Made by a program: the position numbers and the translations under genes. Positions 1-6,972 of a stretch of DNA of 8,318 nucleotides are shown here, in pieces (positions within the stretch are counted from its first letter, which is position 1; each line of letters starts with the position of its first letter). The DNA lies in contig JAEWHQ010000377.1 in the NCBI GenBank assembly GCA_023387715.1, positions 1 to 8,318 of the forward strand. The letters run 5' to 3'. A model generated the notes under the pieces. That model was not told the origin of the DNA. It ran no database searches and worked only from the letters and a program-made list of their open reading frames with translations. The DNA comes from Pseudomonadota bacterium. GTDB taxonomy: Bacteria > Pseudomonadota > Alphaproteobacteria > Rhizobiales > Rhizobiaceae.

Positions 1-1
1 G

Positions 2-844
2 CTCAGTCATGAACTGCGCAACCCGTTAAACGCGATTATTGGCTTTTCGGATTTATTGCTGCACGAAATGGGCTGCCGTTTTGAAAATGAAAAACAGCGT
101 GATTATGCAGGGCTTATTCAGCGCTCCGGCCTTTATTCGTTGGATATCGTCAATACTATTCTTGATGCTTCGAAAATTGAGGCCGGAACGTATCAGATTA
201 AACCGCAGGATTTCTCAATCCGCGAGGCGGTGCATCTGTCGATGAATATTCTGGCACCGCAAGCGGAGCAAAGACAGGTTATCCTGTGTGATCGTGTTCA
301 TAGTTCTATCGGCAATATGATTGCGGATCAGCGTGCGGTGCAGCAGATTTTGATTAATCTGATGGCTAATGCGGTGAAGTTTACACCGATGGGCGGTTGT
401 GTGACGCTGGATGGCTTTAAAGACAGTGGCCATAACCAGCAGATGGTTTTCACCATTTCTGATAATGGTGTCGGTATTGCCGAAGAAGATATTGAGCGAC
501 TCGGTCAACCATTCACACAAGTGGGTAATAGTGCTTTTGCCGGCTCTGAAGGGGTAGGGCTTGGCCTTTCACTCGTTAAAGCTTTGGTTGAAAAGCACGA
601 AGGGCAGTTTGAAATTACCAGCAGTCTCGGTAAAGGCACAATTGTCACTATACGTTTGCCGCTCGAAGGGCCGACGAGGGATGTAAACTGGCAGCAGCAG
701 GAATTGATCGCGCAGGCTGAAAAGGATGATGCGGAAGGTGTGACGGTTTTAAATATCAACCGTCTGCAGATTGGAAGGAAATATGTCAGGCAGGAAGACC
801 AGTCCGGTGAAAAGAAACAATCGCAGGAACGTAAGATCGCGTAA
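2..844 (+). CDS. Sensor histidine kinase, C-terminal catalytic part (5' end outside window)
   Basis: Autophosphorylating kinase of a two-component or phosphorelay system; the input domain lies left of the window. The open frame runs in from the edge and 280 codons are visible. Residue 3 is the phospho-accepting His of the H box (SHELRNPLNAIIGF, bases 5-46), followed by the dimerisation helices. The ATPase domain follows: N box NLMANAVKFTP (residues about 119-129), G1 box DNGVGI (155-160), an F-box-like QPFTQ, and G2 box GVGLGLSL (184-191). All core kinase motifs are intact. An extra tail of about 60 residues rich in Q, E, D and K follows the ATPase domain; no receiver domain is attached, so a separate response regulator is expected. 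The H-box style resembles the PleC/PdhS-like HisKA kinases of alphaproteobacteria, but the specific identity is inference. The last 62 bases overlap the next gene, so the two are probably translationally coupled. Confidence 0.93.
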   Translation, partial: LSHELRNPLNAIIGFSDLLLHEMGCRFENEKQRDYAGLIQRSGLYSLDIVNTILDASKIEAGTYQIKPQDFSIREAVHLSMNILAPQAEQRQVILCDRVHSSIGNMIADQRAVQQILINLMANAVKFTPMGGCVTLDGFKDSGHNQQMVFTISDNGVGIAEEDIERLGQPFTQVGNSAFAGSEGVGLGLSLVKALVEKHEGQFEITSSLGKGTIVTIRLPLEGPTRDVNWQQQELIAQAEKDDAEGVTVLNINRLQIGRKYVRQEDQSGEKKQSQERKIA

Positions 845-1829
845 TCTTAGCGAGCGTTTTGTCGGATTTTTATTGACCACTATTGCGTCGGGAGCTGTGT
901 TCGCCGGCCGCTTTATGGTGCGTAATCCTGTTTTGACCGGCGGTGCCACGGCTTTTTTGGTGGTGATGGGTTTCGTCTCCGCCAATGCTTTGTGGTATCA
1001 GCCGCAATCCCATGACAATCTGTTTTTCCGCACCCGTCCGGAACTGGTTTTTGTGCCAACACCAAAGCCAAGCCTGCTCTCACAAAACGTTACGAACAAT
1101 GACAAGAATCCTGCATCTAAGCCTGAACCGGCTGAGACACAGCCAGCCAGTGAAACCAGTCAGGCAACATCAAACCAAGCTGCATCCTTGGATAGTATTG
1201 AATTAACCGATGAATTACCGGCTTTGGCACCCAATGCTGATGTGGAAATTGCTAAAATCCAGCAGAAACTATTGTCGCTTGGTCTTTATGATGGCGCAGT
1301 GGATGGCTTGCCGGGGCCCAAAACACGGCAGGCTGTAGAGCAATGGCAGCAACTGCAACAAAAAGCGGGAGTGAATACGGCCTCGAAGCCTGCGCCGCCA
1401 ATTCATAATCAAGCTCATAATCAGGCTGATAGTCAGGCAAGTATTGAGAATATTATTCAGGTGGCCGTGCCGGAAGCACGCCCTCAACCGCAGAAAACGG
1501 TAGCTGTTGACAGGGTGGTGACATCCAATACACCGCCAAAACGGGAAGTGGCAGAACGGGCCGTTGTAAAACCGAATGAGCGTACGCGTCCTGAAACTGT
1601 AACTGCTTCACTCACGACCAATACGCAGCCTGTGACGTCACAGGATATTGTGCGGGTGCAGGCAGGATTGAAAGCCTTTGGCAATGATCTGATCATTGTT
1701 GACGGTGTTGCCGGACAATCGACGCAGGATGCCATCCGTGAGTTCCAGAAGCTTTTCGATATGCAAATAACGGGACAGGTAGATATGCAACTGATCGGCA
1801 AAATGCGTGAAATTGGTCTGATCAGCTAA
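783..1829 (+). CDS. Membrane-anchored protein with two peptidoglycan-binding (PG_binding_1) domains
   Basis: Probable envelope protein that binds the cell wall; 348 residues from ATG 783. This start is chosen because GGAAGG (773-778) lies just upstream; an in-frame TTG at 771 has no comparable ribosome site. The N-terminus is strongly basic (residues 3-25). One or two hydrophobic stretches follow (about 27-44 and 50-68), suggesting a membrane anchor with the bulk in the periplasm. A Pro/Gln/Ser/Thr-rich linker follows. The first PG_binding_1 repeat is at about 152-193 (IQQKLLSLGLYDGAVDGLPG, then a TRQAVEQWQ helix) and the second at about 286-344 (VQAGLKAFG, VDGVAGQSTQDAIREFQ). No enzymatic domain is visible, so it is a binder rather than a hydrolase. 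It starts inside the kinase gene and ends 12 bases before the DUF1491 gene. A link between wall sensing and the kinase is inference from the shared operon. Confidence 0.9.
   Translation: MSGRKTSPVKRNNRRNVRSRNLSERFVGFLLTTIASGAVFAGRFMVRNPVLTGGATAFLVVMGFVSANALWYQPQSHDNLFFRTRPELVFVPTPKPSLLSQNVTNNDKNPASKPEPAETQPASETSQATSNQAASLDSIELTDELPALAPNADVEIAKIQQKLLSLGLYDGAVDGLPGPKTRQAVEQWQQLQQKAGVNTASKPAPPIHNQAHNQADSQASIENIIQVAVPEARPQPQKTVAVDRVVTSNTPPKREVAERAVVKPNERTRPETVTASLTTNTQPVTSQDIVRVQAGLKAFGNDLIIVDGVAGQSTQDAIREFQKLFDMQITGQVDMQLIGKMREIGLIS
1404..1439 (+). repeat. Three in-frame 12-base tandem units in the linker of the wall-binding protein
   Basis: Units are cataatcaagct, cataatcaggct and gatagtcaggca, each a whole number of codons, encoding HNQA, HNQA and DSQA between the two peptidoglycan-binding domains. 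The third copy is diverged. The repeat lengthens a low-complexity linker without disturbing the frame and could vary in number between strains. Confidence 0.7.
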
Positions 1830-1841
1830 CGGAGCCTGTCC

Positions 1842-2210
1842 ATGCGCCTCACATCCGAGCTTTGGGTTGCAGCCCTGATCCGTCGTGTTCGTGGCGATAA
1901 TGGCTTTGCTTATTTGGCGGAGCGCGGCTCGTGCGAGGCGGGGGCAATTTTTATCAAAAAGCGGCTCGCCTCTCAAAGCTTCCATGAAGAATTATGGGAA
2001 CTTTATACGCCGGCACCGCAAAATGCTTATGATGAGCGCAAGCCGGATGAGCGCAGTTTTATATTGTCACTGCCGAACGCTGATAGCGAAGCATGTGAAA
2101 AACGGTTGAGTGCTGAGAAGAAATTCGACAGTGATTTATGGGTTTTAGAGATCGAAGATATAGCCGATCTGGCACCTTATATTTCTATTGTGCCAGATCC
2201 TTATGCATGA
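1842..2210 (+). CDS. DUF1491 family protein
   Basis: Small protein of 122 residues belonging by sequence pattern to DUF1491, a family found mainly in alphaproteobacteria and without a known function. Recognisable features are the N-terminal block MRLTSELWVAALIRRV, then FAYLAERG and EAGAIFIKK, and a C-terminal acidic segment. No signal peptide or membrane segment is seen, so it is probably cytoplasmic. Start ATG 1842 is supported by GGAG (1831-1834) seven bases upstream. It follows the wall-binding gene by 12 bases and is very likely its operon partner. It ends 11 bases from the stop of the convergent DUF2336 gene. No strong intrinsic terminator is visible in that gap. Family assignment is from memory of the conserved pattern. 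Confidence 0.88.
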   Translation: MRLTSELWVAALIRRVRGDNGFAYLAERGSCEAGAIFIKKRLASQSFHEELWELYTPAPQNAYDERKPDERSFILSLPNADSEACEKRLSAEKKFDSDLWVLEIEDIADLAPYISIVPDPYA

Positions 2211-2221
2211 GTGCTGATCGT

Positions 2222-3202
2222 TTAGATCGCGGTTTTCTTACGTGTTTCATGCTCAATAACGCTATCTGCGGTTTTCCAGCGCTCAACGATCTGTTGGGCG
2301 GTTTCAGAATTAATTGAGCGATAAATATGCACAAAATCACGCAAACTATCACGATCACCATGAATGGTGCCAAGAACGGCAGTTAAGATCAGATAGCAAT
2401 CTTGCGCCGTTAAATTCAGCGCTTTAAGCGCAATTGGTAATTGCGAACTTGGCCATTCGCCAATGATATGTTTTGCGCGTTCCAGACTAACGCCTAATGC
2501 ATCGGCAAGTGCCGTGCGGAAAAAATCCGGATTAATCAGCAATGCACTGTCGATCAGATGGTTTTCCGGTACCTGATAGGAGGACACCGGCGGCAGATGG
2601 CGCGCGGTGGCATTATCCAAATCTGAATTGGCATCACGCATCATCATATTGAGCTGCTGATGAATTTGCGTCAGTTTCTGCGAATTGGTTTTTTCCGGCA
2701 CTTTGACACTGGGTGCATCAAGGTTGAGCGGTGCATCTAAGTCAATTTCTTGCGCAAGGATGCGGTCGATCTCCGGATCTGCAAAGCTTTGCAACAGGCC
2801 GGTGAGCAGGGCATCTTGAGGCCGGCGGCGGGCGATAATACGCGCATGTCCCAAGCCTCTTGCTTCAATCAGATGCAGCAGATCGCTGGTGGATAAAGCA
2901 TCGGAGCGCAGCAAAAGCGGGGCTGAAATATTGGTTGGTTCATGCGCCAGCTTGAAAACCAGACTATGCGGCGCTTCCTGCATTTGCACCAGCCGCATGG
3001 CTGCGTCACGCTTGCCTTTGGCGGTTGCATAATCAATCAGCGGCATGGCCAGATCTTCCAGCTGCAACAAATCATGACGGCCGGGGCGGGTGATGGAAGT
3101 ATAGCCGGAGATGGCAGCAGTCAGCAGATCATCTGCTTTGCTGTCGGCAGGGTTACGATTGATTGAGAACCCCTCTAAGGCGCGAAACTGGTCACGGGTC
3201 AC
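2222..3202 (-). CDS. DUF2336 domain-containing protein
   Basis: Protein of 326 residues. The DUF2336 signature is clear in the N-terminal half: SGYTSITRPGRHDLLQLEDL (about 34-53), then helical repeats ending in APLLLRSDALSTSDLLHLIE and RGLGHARIIARR (about 94-125). The domain is all-helical, and its function is not known to me. The middle (about 165-205) is a more polar linker, and the C-terminal part is again helical. No signal peptide or membrane segment is visible. The start is GTG at 3202, supported by GGAG (minus strand, bases 3211-3214) eight bases upstream. It is separated by 116 bases from the DUF1254 gene on the same strand, so it may have its own promoter or be read from the upstream wall-synthase operon. 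It converges with the DUF1491 gene. Confidence 0.88.
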   Translation of the reverse strand: MTRDQFRALEGFSINRNPADSKADDLLTAAISGYTSITRPGRHDLLQLEDLAMPLIDYATAKGKRDAAMRLVQMQEAPHSLVFKLAHEPTNISAPLLLRSDALSTSDLLHLIEARGLGHARIIARRRPQDALLTGLLQSFADPEIDRILAQEIDLDAPLNLDAPSVKVPEKTNSQKLTQIHQQLNMMMRDANSDLDNATARHLPPVSSYQVPENHLIDSALLINPDFFRTALADALGVSLERAKHIIGEWPSSQLPIALKALNLTAQDCYLILTAVLGTIHGDRDSLRDFVHIYRSINSETAQQIVERWKTADSVIEHETRKKTAI

Positions 3203-3318
3203 GCTTGTTACTCCGATGCTACACTCGACTGAAACTGCACATACAAAGATGCAGTCCGCTTCAATCTAGCGAACAAGCCTTAGCAACTTATTAACCGTGT
3301 TAAAAAATATATGGCCGC
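3203..3318 (-). promoter_or_regulatory. Intergenic leader of the DUF2336 gene with two inverted repeats
   Basis: This stretch holds the 5' region of the DUF2336 gene. Two symmetrical elements are visible. TTAAC-cgt-GTTAA (3291-3303) is a perfect 5-base palindrome with a 3-base centre, of operator type. ACTGCA and TGCAGT (3234-3239 and 3250-3255) are separated by 10 bases and could form a hairpin in the leader RNA or a second binding site. Six A bases at 3303-3308 (T bases on the minus strand) lie just past the end of the DUF1254 gene but have no good GC stem before them, so I do not call a terminator. No confident -35/-10 pair was found. Confidence 0.3.
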
Positions 3319-3855
3319 TCAGATAAGAGGTGTGCAGTTAGCACCATTCAGCATTTGCTTGCCAAGCTCCTGCCAGCTTGCATCCGGCACCAAAGCGCGC
3401 AGCGTGATCATGCCTTCGCTGATATTTTGCTCCACCAACACAGAATGAGATTGCGCCTCGGCTAAACTTGCTTTGAGGGCAGGGCCAAGTGACAGCGGTG
3501 AAATGATGAGATCAAGATCACCATCAGCCGCAATTGTGTCGTTAAAATTCAACAGATTGTCACCTTGCCGGTTGTAAATTGAAACCGACCAGAAGGGCAG
3601 CAGACCTTCCGCATGGATATGCACCGCTTGCTCATTGAGCTCAAAGCGACAGACCGCTTCAATAAAATAAGGATCAGATGAGGCTGTGAGGTTTTGTCGG
3701 TTGGTAAGATCATAAAATTGATGCGGTTCACCAAGTTTACTGATCTGTGACCATGCATTTTGATCGGAATAGGTCGGCACTAAAAGTACCACCAAAATAT
3801 GGATTATGGCAGCACCAACTAAACCCAAAAGACAAGCATATAATAAGCGAAGCAT
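3319..3855 (-). CDS. DUF1254-type small membrane-anchored protein
   Basis: Protein of 178 residues resembling the small alphaproteobacterial DUF1254 proteins (COG5436-like), function unknown. One N-terminal hydrophobic segment (about residues 4-27, LYACLLGLVGAAIIHILVVLL) should anchor it in the inner membrane. The rest, with the conserved-looking SDQNAWSQI, DPYFIEAVCRF and PFWSVSIYNRQGDN segments, would lie in the periplasm. Two starts are possible. ATG 3861 sits only 3 bases after GGAGG, while ATG 3855 sits 9 bases after it and overlaps the TGA of the upstream DUF1214 gene, so 3855 is preferred. The gene is the last of a three-gene block with the PBP1A-type synthase and DUF1214. In larger proteins DUF1254 and DUF1214 occur together in one chain; here they are separate adjacent genes. 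Confidence 0.83.
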   Translation of the reverse strand: MLRLLYACLLGLVGAAIIHILVVLLVPTYSDQNAWSQISKLGEPHQFYDLTNRQNLTASSDPYFIEAVCRFELNEQAVHIHAEGLLPFWSVSIYNRQGDNLLNFNDTIAADGDLDLIISPLSLGPALKASLAEAQSHSVLVEQNISEGMITLRALVPDASWQELGKQMLNGANCTPLI

Positions 3856-4454
3856 CAGCATTTTCCTCCGTCACGAAGGGTGGTAATGCGCGGCATGGTA
3901 ATTTCGCTAAAGCTCGCTGAGCTTGCAACGGGCGTATCATAAAGTGTCATTACAAGGGTAAATTGACCGCGACCACTGATACTCAGCCAATTATTGCCAT
4001 GGGCTTGCGGGCTGATGGTAAGCTCAAACTGTCCATTTGTTTTTTGCACAACATTGCTGGAAAGCAGCGATGTCGGCAGCTCTTTATTATTGGATAAAAT
4101 CTTGCCGTTATTATCGGTAGCAAAAAGCGTCCAAAACCGTGCATTGGGGCTGGTGCCTGACATGAGATATGTGCAGCCACGTTCCAACGGCTTGCCGTCA
4201 CTGCTGGTGCGGGCATAAAAAATTAAACCTTCAGCAGCGCCTAAAGAAAGATTGCCCAGACGTGCGGAGCGCGCTTTGGCATAAGGGTCGGCTTGCGGAC
4301 TGCCGGCGAGGGGATAAGATATCCATTCACCCGCTGTCAGTTCACTGAAACCACCGAAGTGATCCAGCGCCCAGCGGGCTGACCAAATGCCGCCACCAAG
4401 CGCAATGGCGAGTGCAAGCAGAATAAATGAGAGATTGCGTAATATCAGCCTCAT
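3855..4454 (-). CDS. DUF1214 family membrane-anchored protein
   Basis: Protein of 199 residues with the pattern of the small alphaproteobacterial DUF1214 family (COG5402-like), no known function. The N-terminus is a signal anchor or signal peptide (about residues 6-24, RNLSFILLALAIALGGGIW). Characteristic segments follow: WISYPLAGSPQADPYAKA, GNLSLGAAEGLIFYA, NARFWTLFATD, NNWLSISGRGQFTLVMTLYD, and the end SEITMPRITTLRDGGKC. It is probably exported or faces the periplasm. Start ATG 4454 has GGGA about 8 bases upstream. The gene begins 12 bases after the stop of the wall synthase and its stop overlaps the DUF1254 start, so the three are probably one transcript. Involvement in envelope maintenance is inference from this context only. 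Confidence 0.87.
   Translation of the reverse strand: MRLILRNLSFILLALAIALGGGIWSARWALDHFGGFSELTAGEWISYPLAGSPQADPYAKARSARLGNLSLGAAEGLIFYARTSSDGKPLERGCTYLMSGTSPNARFWTLFATDNNGKILSNNKELPTSLLSSNVVQKTNGQFELTISPQAHGNNWLSISGRGQFTLVMTLYDTPVASSASFSEITMPRITTLRDGGKC
3865..3869 (-). promoter_or_regulatory. Ribosome binding site GGAGG deciding the DUF1254 start
   Basis: Minus-strand GGAGG lies inside the end of the DUF1214 gene. Its spacing is 3 bases to ATG 3861 but 9 bases to ATG 3855, which favours the shorter product and a stop-start overlap with the preceding gene. Confidence 0.6.
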
Positions 4455-4466
4455 CAGGTGGTCCCT

Positions 4467-6623
4467 TTATAAGAGGCTTAGATTTTTAGGCGCGTTGCTA
4501 TCAGGCAAGGCAGGTGCATTGACAAAATCATCATGAAGTTTCTGCAAGAATTTGGTCATTTGCGGTGTCAGCAATGTCGGTCGCTGAATTTGGCTATCTT
4601 CATGCGAGGCAATTTGTGCTTCTGGGGCATTTTTAGGCTTGGCCGGAAACGGGTTTTTAATGCCGAAAATGGGTTTCAGTTCGATGTTTTGATGCGCATA
4701 ATTCATCATGCGCTGCCATGTCATGGCAGGCAGAATACCGCCTGTAAGGTTGTTCATCGGGCTGAAATTATCATTACCAAACCAGACTGCCGCTGTGAAA
4801 TTACCGGTATAACCAACAAACCACGCATCGCGATAGTTTTGGGTGGTGCCGGTTTTACCCGCAACACGGGTCATTGGCAGACTGGCACGCCGTGCTGTTC
4901 CCCATTGAGGCACTTGCACCAGCATGGAGTTCATATCAGTGGCGGCTTTTTCGGAAAGGACACGATGCGGTTTTTCGCCATCGCGGGCGAGATCCCAGAT
5001 AATACGTCCATCCGTGGTGGTGATCTGTGTGAAACCATGTTGTGTACCTGCCATGCCGCCATTGGCAAAAACATTAAAGCCCATGGCTTGTTCCATCACT
5101 GTCATGCCTGACGTGCCAAGCACCATGGTTTTATGGGATGAAACAGGGGATTGCACGCCGATAGCTTTGACAAGTGCAACAATCGGTGCGGTGGTCAGAT
5201 GGTCTTTAGCAAGGCGAACCGGCACACTGTTGAGCGATTTAACCAATGCAGTGGTGAGGCTGACACGACCAGCAAAGCTGCGGCCATAATTGCGTGGCGC
5301 CCAATTGCCCCAGGCAATAGGAGCGTCAGAAACAATAGTTTCAGGCGTCATGCCTTTTTCCATCGCGGCCGCATAAACATAAGGCTTGAAAGAAGAGCCG
5401 GTTTGACGGGAGGCAGAGGTGGCGCGGTTAAACTGGCTGTCTCCATAATCACGGCCACCGACAATGGCACGCACGCCACCATCGTGATCAAGCACAACAG
5501 TTGCGGCTTCCGTAACTTTATAATCGGCACCATGTGTTCGTAAATGAAACTCGATTGCTTCTTCGGCAGCTCTTTGCAACCCGCGATCCAATGTGGTGCG
5601 CACAATCAGTGAATGTTGTGGCAGGTTCTGCGTGACACGTTTGACCTCATCAAAAGCCCAGTCGAGAAAATAATCAGGGCTTTCACTTTTGGCACGGTCA
5701 ATAACGCTGGCCGGATTGCGTTTGGCGGCCATAATCTGGCCTTCGCTCATCATGCCGCTATCAATCATATTGGACAAAACCACACTGGCGCGCGCACGCG
5801 CAGCTGGCAGATTGACATGAGGGGCAAATTTGGCAGGCGCTTTAAAAAGTCCTGCCAGCATGGCAGCCTCAGCCAGATTGACGTCTTTGATATTTTTACC
5901 GAAGTAAAATTCTGATGCAGCCGCAATGCCAAATGTGCCGCCACCCATATAAGCGCGATCAAGATAAAGCTGCAAGATTTCTTTCTTGCTCAAATTGGCT
6001 TCGAGCCAAAGTGCTAAAAATGCTTCTTTGATTTTGCGTTCAATAGTGCGTTCATTGGTTAAAAACAAGTTTTTAGCCAATTGCTGGGTGATGGTAGAGC
6101 CACCTTGCACAACGCCGTTGGCTTGCATGTTTTGGCTGAATGCGCGTGACAACCCCCAAAGATCAATGCCGAAATGTTCAAAGAAACGGCGATCTTCGGT
6201 GCCGAGAACGGCTTTCATTACATGATCGGGCAATTCATCGATCGGCACTGCTTCACGGTGCAATATACCGCGTTGACCAATTTCATTGCCGTTGCGATCA
6301 AGGAATGTCACGGCATAATTATCCTGCGCGCGCCAGTCTTTTTTGGTTTCTTCAAAGGCTGGCAGGGCAAGAGCCAGCATTAAAACCGCACCGACCGTAC
6401 CCCATGTTGCACACTCGCTGAATATTTCGATCAGCAAACGGCGAAATCCGCGCACACGAAAGCGGCGAAAGAAAATAGTAATATTTTCCCATGTTTCGCT
6501 TAAAAAGAATCGTAAATTATAAAAACTACTGTCGAGCCAGGCATCGAATCCAATCAACCGCGATACCCGAAACTTTCGGCGCGGTTTTGAATGATGATTT
6601 TCCGGCTCGTTCATATTCTGCAT
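4467..6623 (-). CDS. PBP1A-family bifunctional peptidoglycan glycosyltransferase/transpeptidase
   Basis: Class A penicillin-binding protein of 718 residues. It polymerises lipid II into glycan strands and cross-links the peptides at the outer face of the inner membrane. A basic, aromatic-rich cytoplasmic segment (1-70) precedes one membrane segment (about 73-90). The GT51 glycosyltransferase domain (about 105-290) shows the catalytic Glu143 in TEDRRFFEHFG, then GGSTITQQLAKN (174-185) and KIKEAFLALWLE (197-208). The transpeptidase domain (about 370-650) shows SSFK with nucleophile Ser410, SLN (463-465) and KTGTT (590-594). Both active sites are therefore intact. The C-terminal tail (from about 655) is Pro/Asn rich. 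Start ATG 6623 has no strong ribosome site; an in-frame ATG at 6614 is possible. It leads a probable operon with DUF1214 and DUF1254. Length fits the family. Which of the several class A paralogues it is cannot be told here. Confidence 0.95.
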   Translation of the reverse strand: MQNMNEPENHHSKPRRKFRVSRLIGFDAWLDSSFYNLRFFLSETWENITIFFRRFRVRGFRRLLIEIFSECATWGTVGAVLMLALALPAFEETKKDWRAQDNYAVTFLDRNGNEIGQRGILHREAVPIDELPDHVMKAVLGTEDRRFFEHFGIDLWGLSRAFSQNMQANGVVQGGSTITQQLAKNLFLTNERTIERKIKEAFLALWLEANLSKKEILQLYLDRAYMGGGTFGIAAASEFYFGKNIKDVNLAEAAMLAGLFKAPAKFAPHVNLPAARARASVVLSNMIDSGMMSEGQIMAAKRNPASVIDRAKSESPDYFLDWAFDEVKRVTQNLPQHSLIVRTTLDRGLQRAAEEAIEFHLRTHGADYKVTEAATVVLDHDGGVRAIVGGRDYGDSQFNRATSASRQTGSSFKPYVYAAAMEKGMTPETIVSDAPIAWGNWAPRNYGRSFAGRVSLTTALVKSLNSVPVRLAKDHLTTAPIVALVKAIGVQSPVSSHKTMVLGTSGMTVMEQAMGFNVFANGGMAGTQHGFTQITTTDGRIIWDLARDGEKPHRVLSEKAATDMNSMLVQVPQWGTARRASLPMTRVAGKTGTTQNYRDAWFVGYTGNFTAAVWFGNDNFSPMNNLTGGILPAMTWQRMMNYAHQNIELKPIFGIKNPFPAKPKNAPEAQIASHEDSQIQRPTLLTPQMTKFLQKLHDDFVNAPALPDSNAPKNLSLL

Positions 6624-6796
6624 TATGGTGCTTTTGCTATTGAATTCAGTCTTTTGCGCCAGACTTGCGCTTTATAACAGCTTGACTATAGCAAAGTTTT
6701 GCCGGTTTCGGCGGTGTTAAAAGTGAAATTGCCGATTAAGGTAACCAGAAGCTTAGCGCCTTTTTAAGAAAATAATCCAATATAGGAAAATAGTCC

Positions 6797-6825
6797 TTGA
6801 CGGTGTCACGCTTCTCCTGTAGGTT
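6797..6825 (+). promoter_or_regulatory. Weak candidate sigma-70-type promoter before the terminator and terminase genes
   Basis: TTGACG (6797-6802), preceded by C as in many alphaproteobacterial -35 elements, is followed after 17 bases by TAGGTT (6820-6825), a poor -10 match. Transcription would start near 6832 and meet the terminator at 6923-6955 after about 125 bases. Based only on these two hexamers; such matches arise often by chance. Confidence 0.25.
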
Positions 6826-6922
6826 TTAGTTATAGTCCGGTCATTGCGTCAAAACACAATGTGCAGGCGCATTTAGGTTTGAAGTGCCGGAAGCTTAATC
6901 CACAAATCATGATGATAGAATG

Positions 6923-6955
6923 AGCCTTATCGGCAGAGTTGATAAGGCTATTTTT
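6923..6955 (+). terminator. Rho-independent terminator or attenuator upstream of the terminase genes
   Basis: A perfect 9-base-pair stem AGCCTTATC/GATAAGGCT (6923-6931 with 6941-6949) with a 9-base loop is followed by A and five T bases. The T run is on the plus strand only; the other direction has no T run after the stem. No annotated plus-strand gene ends nearby, because the gene to the left runs leftward. It must therefore end a short untranslated transcript or regulate read-through into the small terminase gene, whose start lies 26 bases downstream of the T run. Confidence 0.72.
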
Positions 6956-6968
6956 ACATAGCTGTGAC

Positions 6969-6972
6969 GGAG
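6969..6972 (+). promoter_or_regulatory. Ribosome binding site GGAG deciding the small terminase start
   Basis: GGAG lies nine bases before GTG 6982. The alternative in-frame GTG 6964 lies upstream of this site and has no comparable sequence at suitable distance, so 6982 is preferred. Confidence 0.5.

Noticed and set aside
39..245. 68-residue plus-strand frame at the left edge
   Set aside because: It overlaps in another frame the H-box and dimerisation region of the histidine kinase, which is clearly the coding frame.
2195..2240. Bidirectional terminator between the convergent DUF1491 and DUF2336 genes
   Set aside because: Only a 4-base GATC/GATC pairing is visible; it is too weak to call.
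4533..5111. 192-residue open frame on the plus strand inside the wall synthase gene
   Set aside because: It lies wholly antisense to a protein with every catalytic motif intact, has a Cys/His-rich composition typical of mirror frames, and shows no recognisable domain.
6717..6765. CtrA-type sites (TTAA-N7-TTAA) upstream of the terminase genes
   Set aside because: Several TTAA half sites occur, but no pair has the required spacing.
6827..6895. Possible tRNA-like segment with GGTTTGAAG resembling a T-loop
   Set aside because: No acceptor stem, D arm or anticodon arm can be built around it, and the T-arm bases do not pair.
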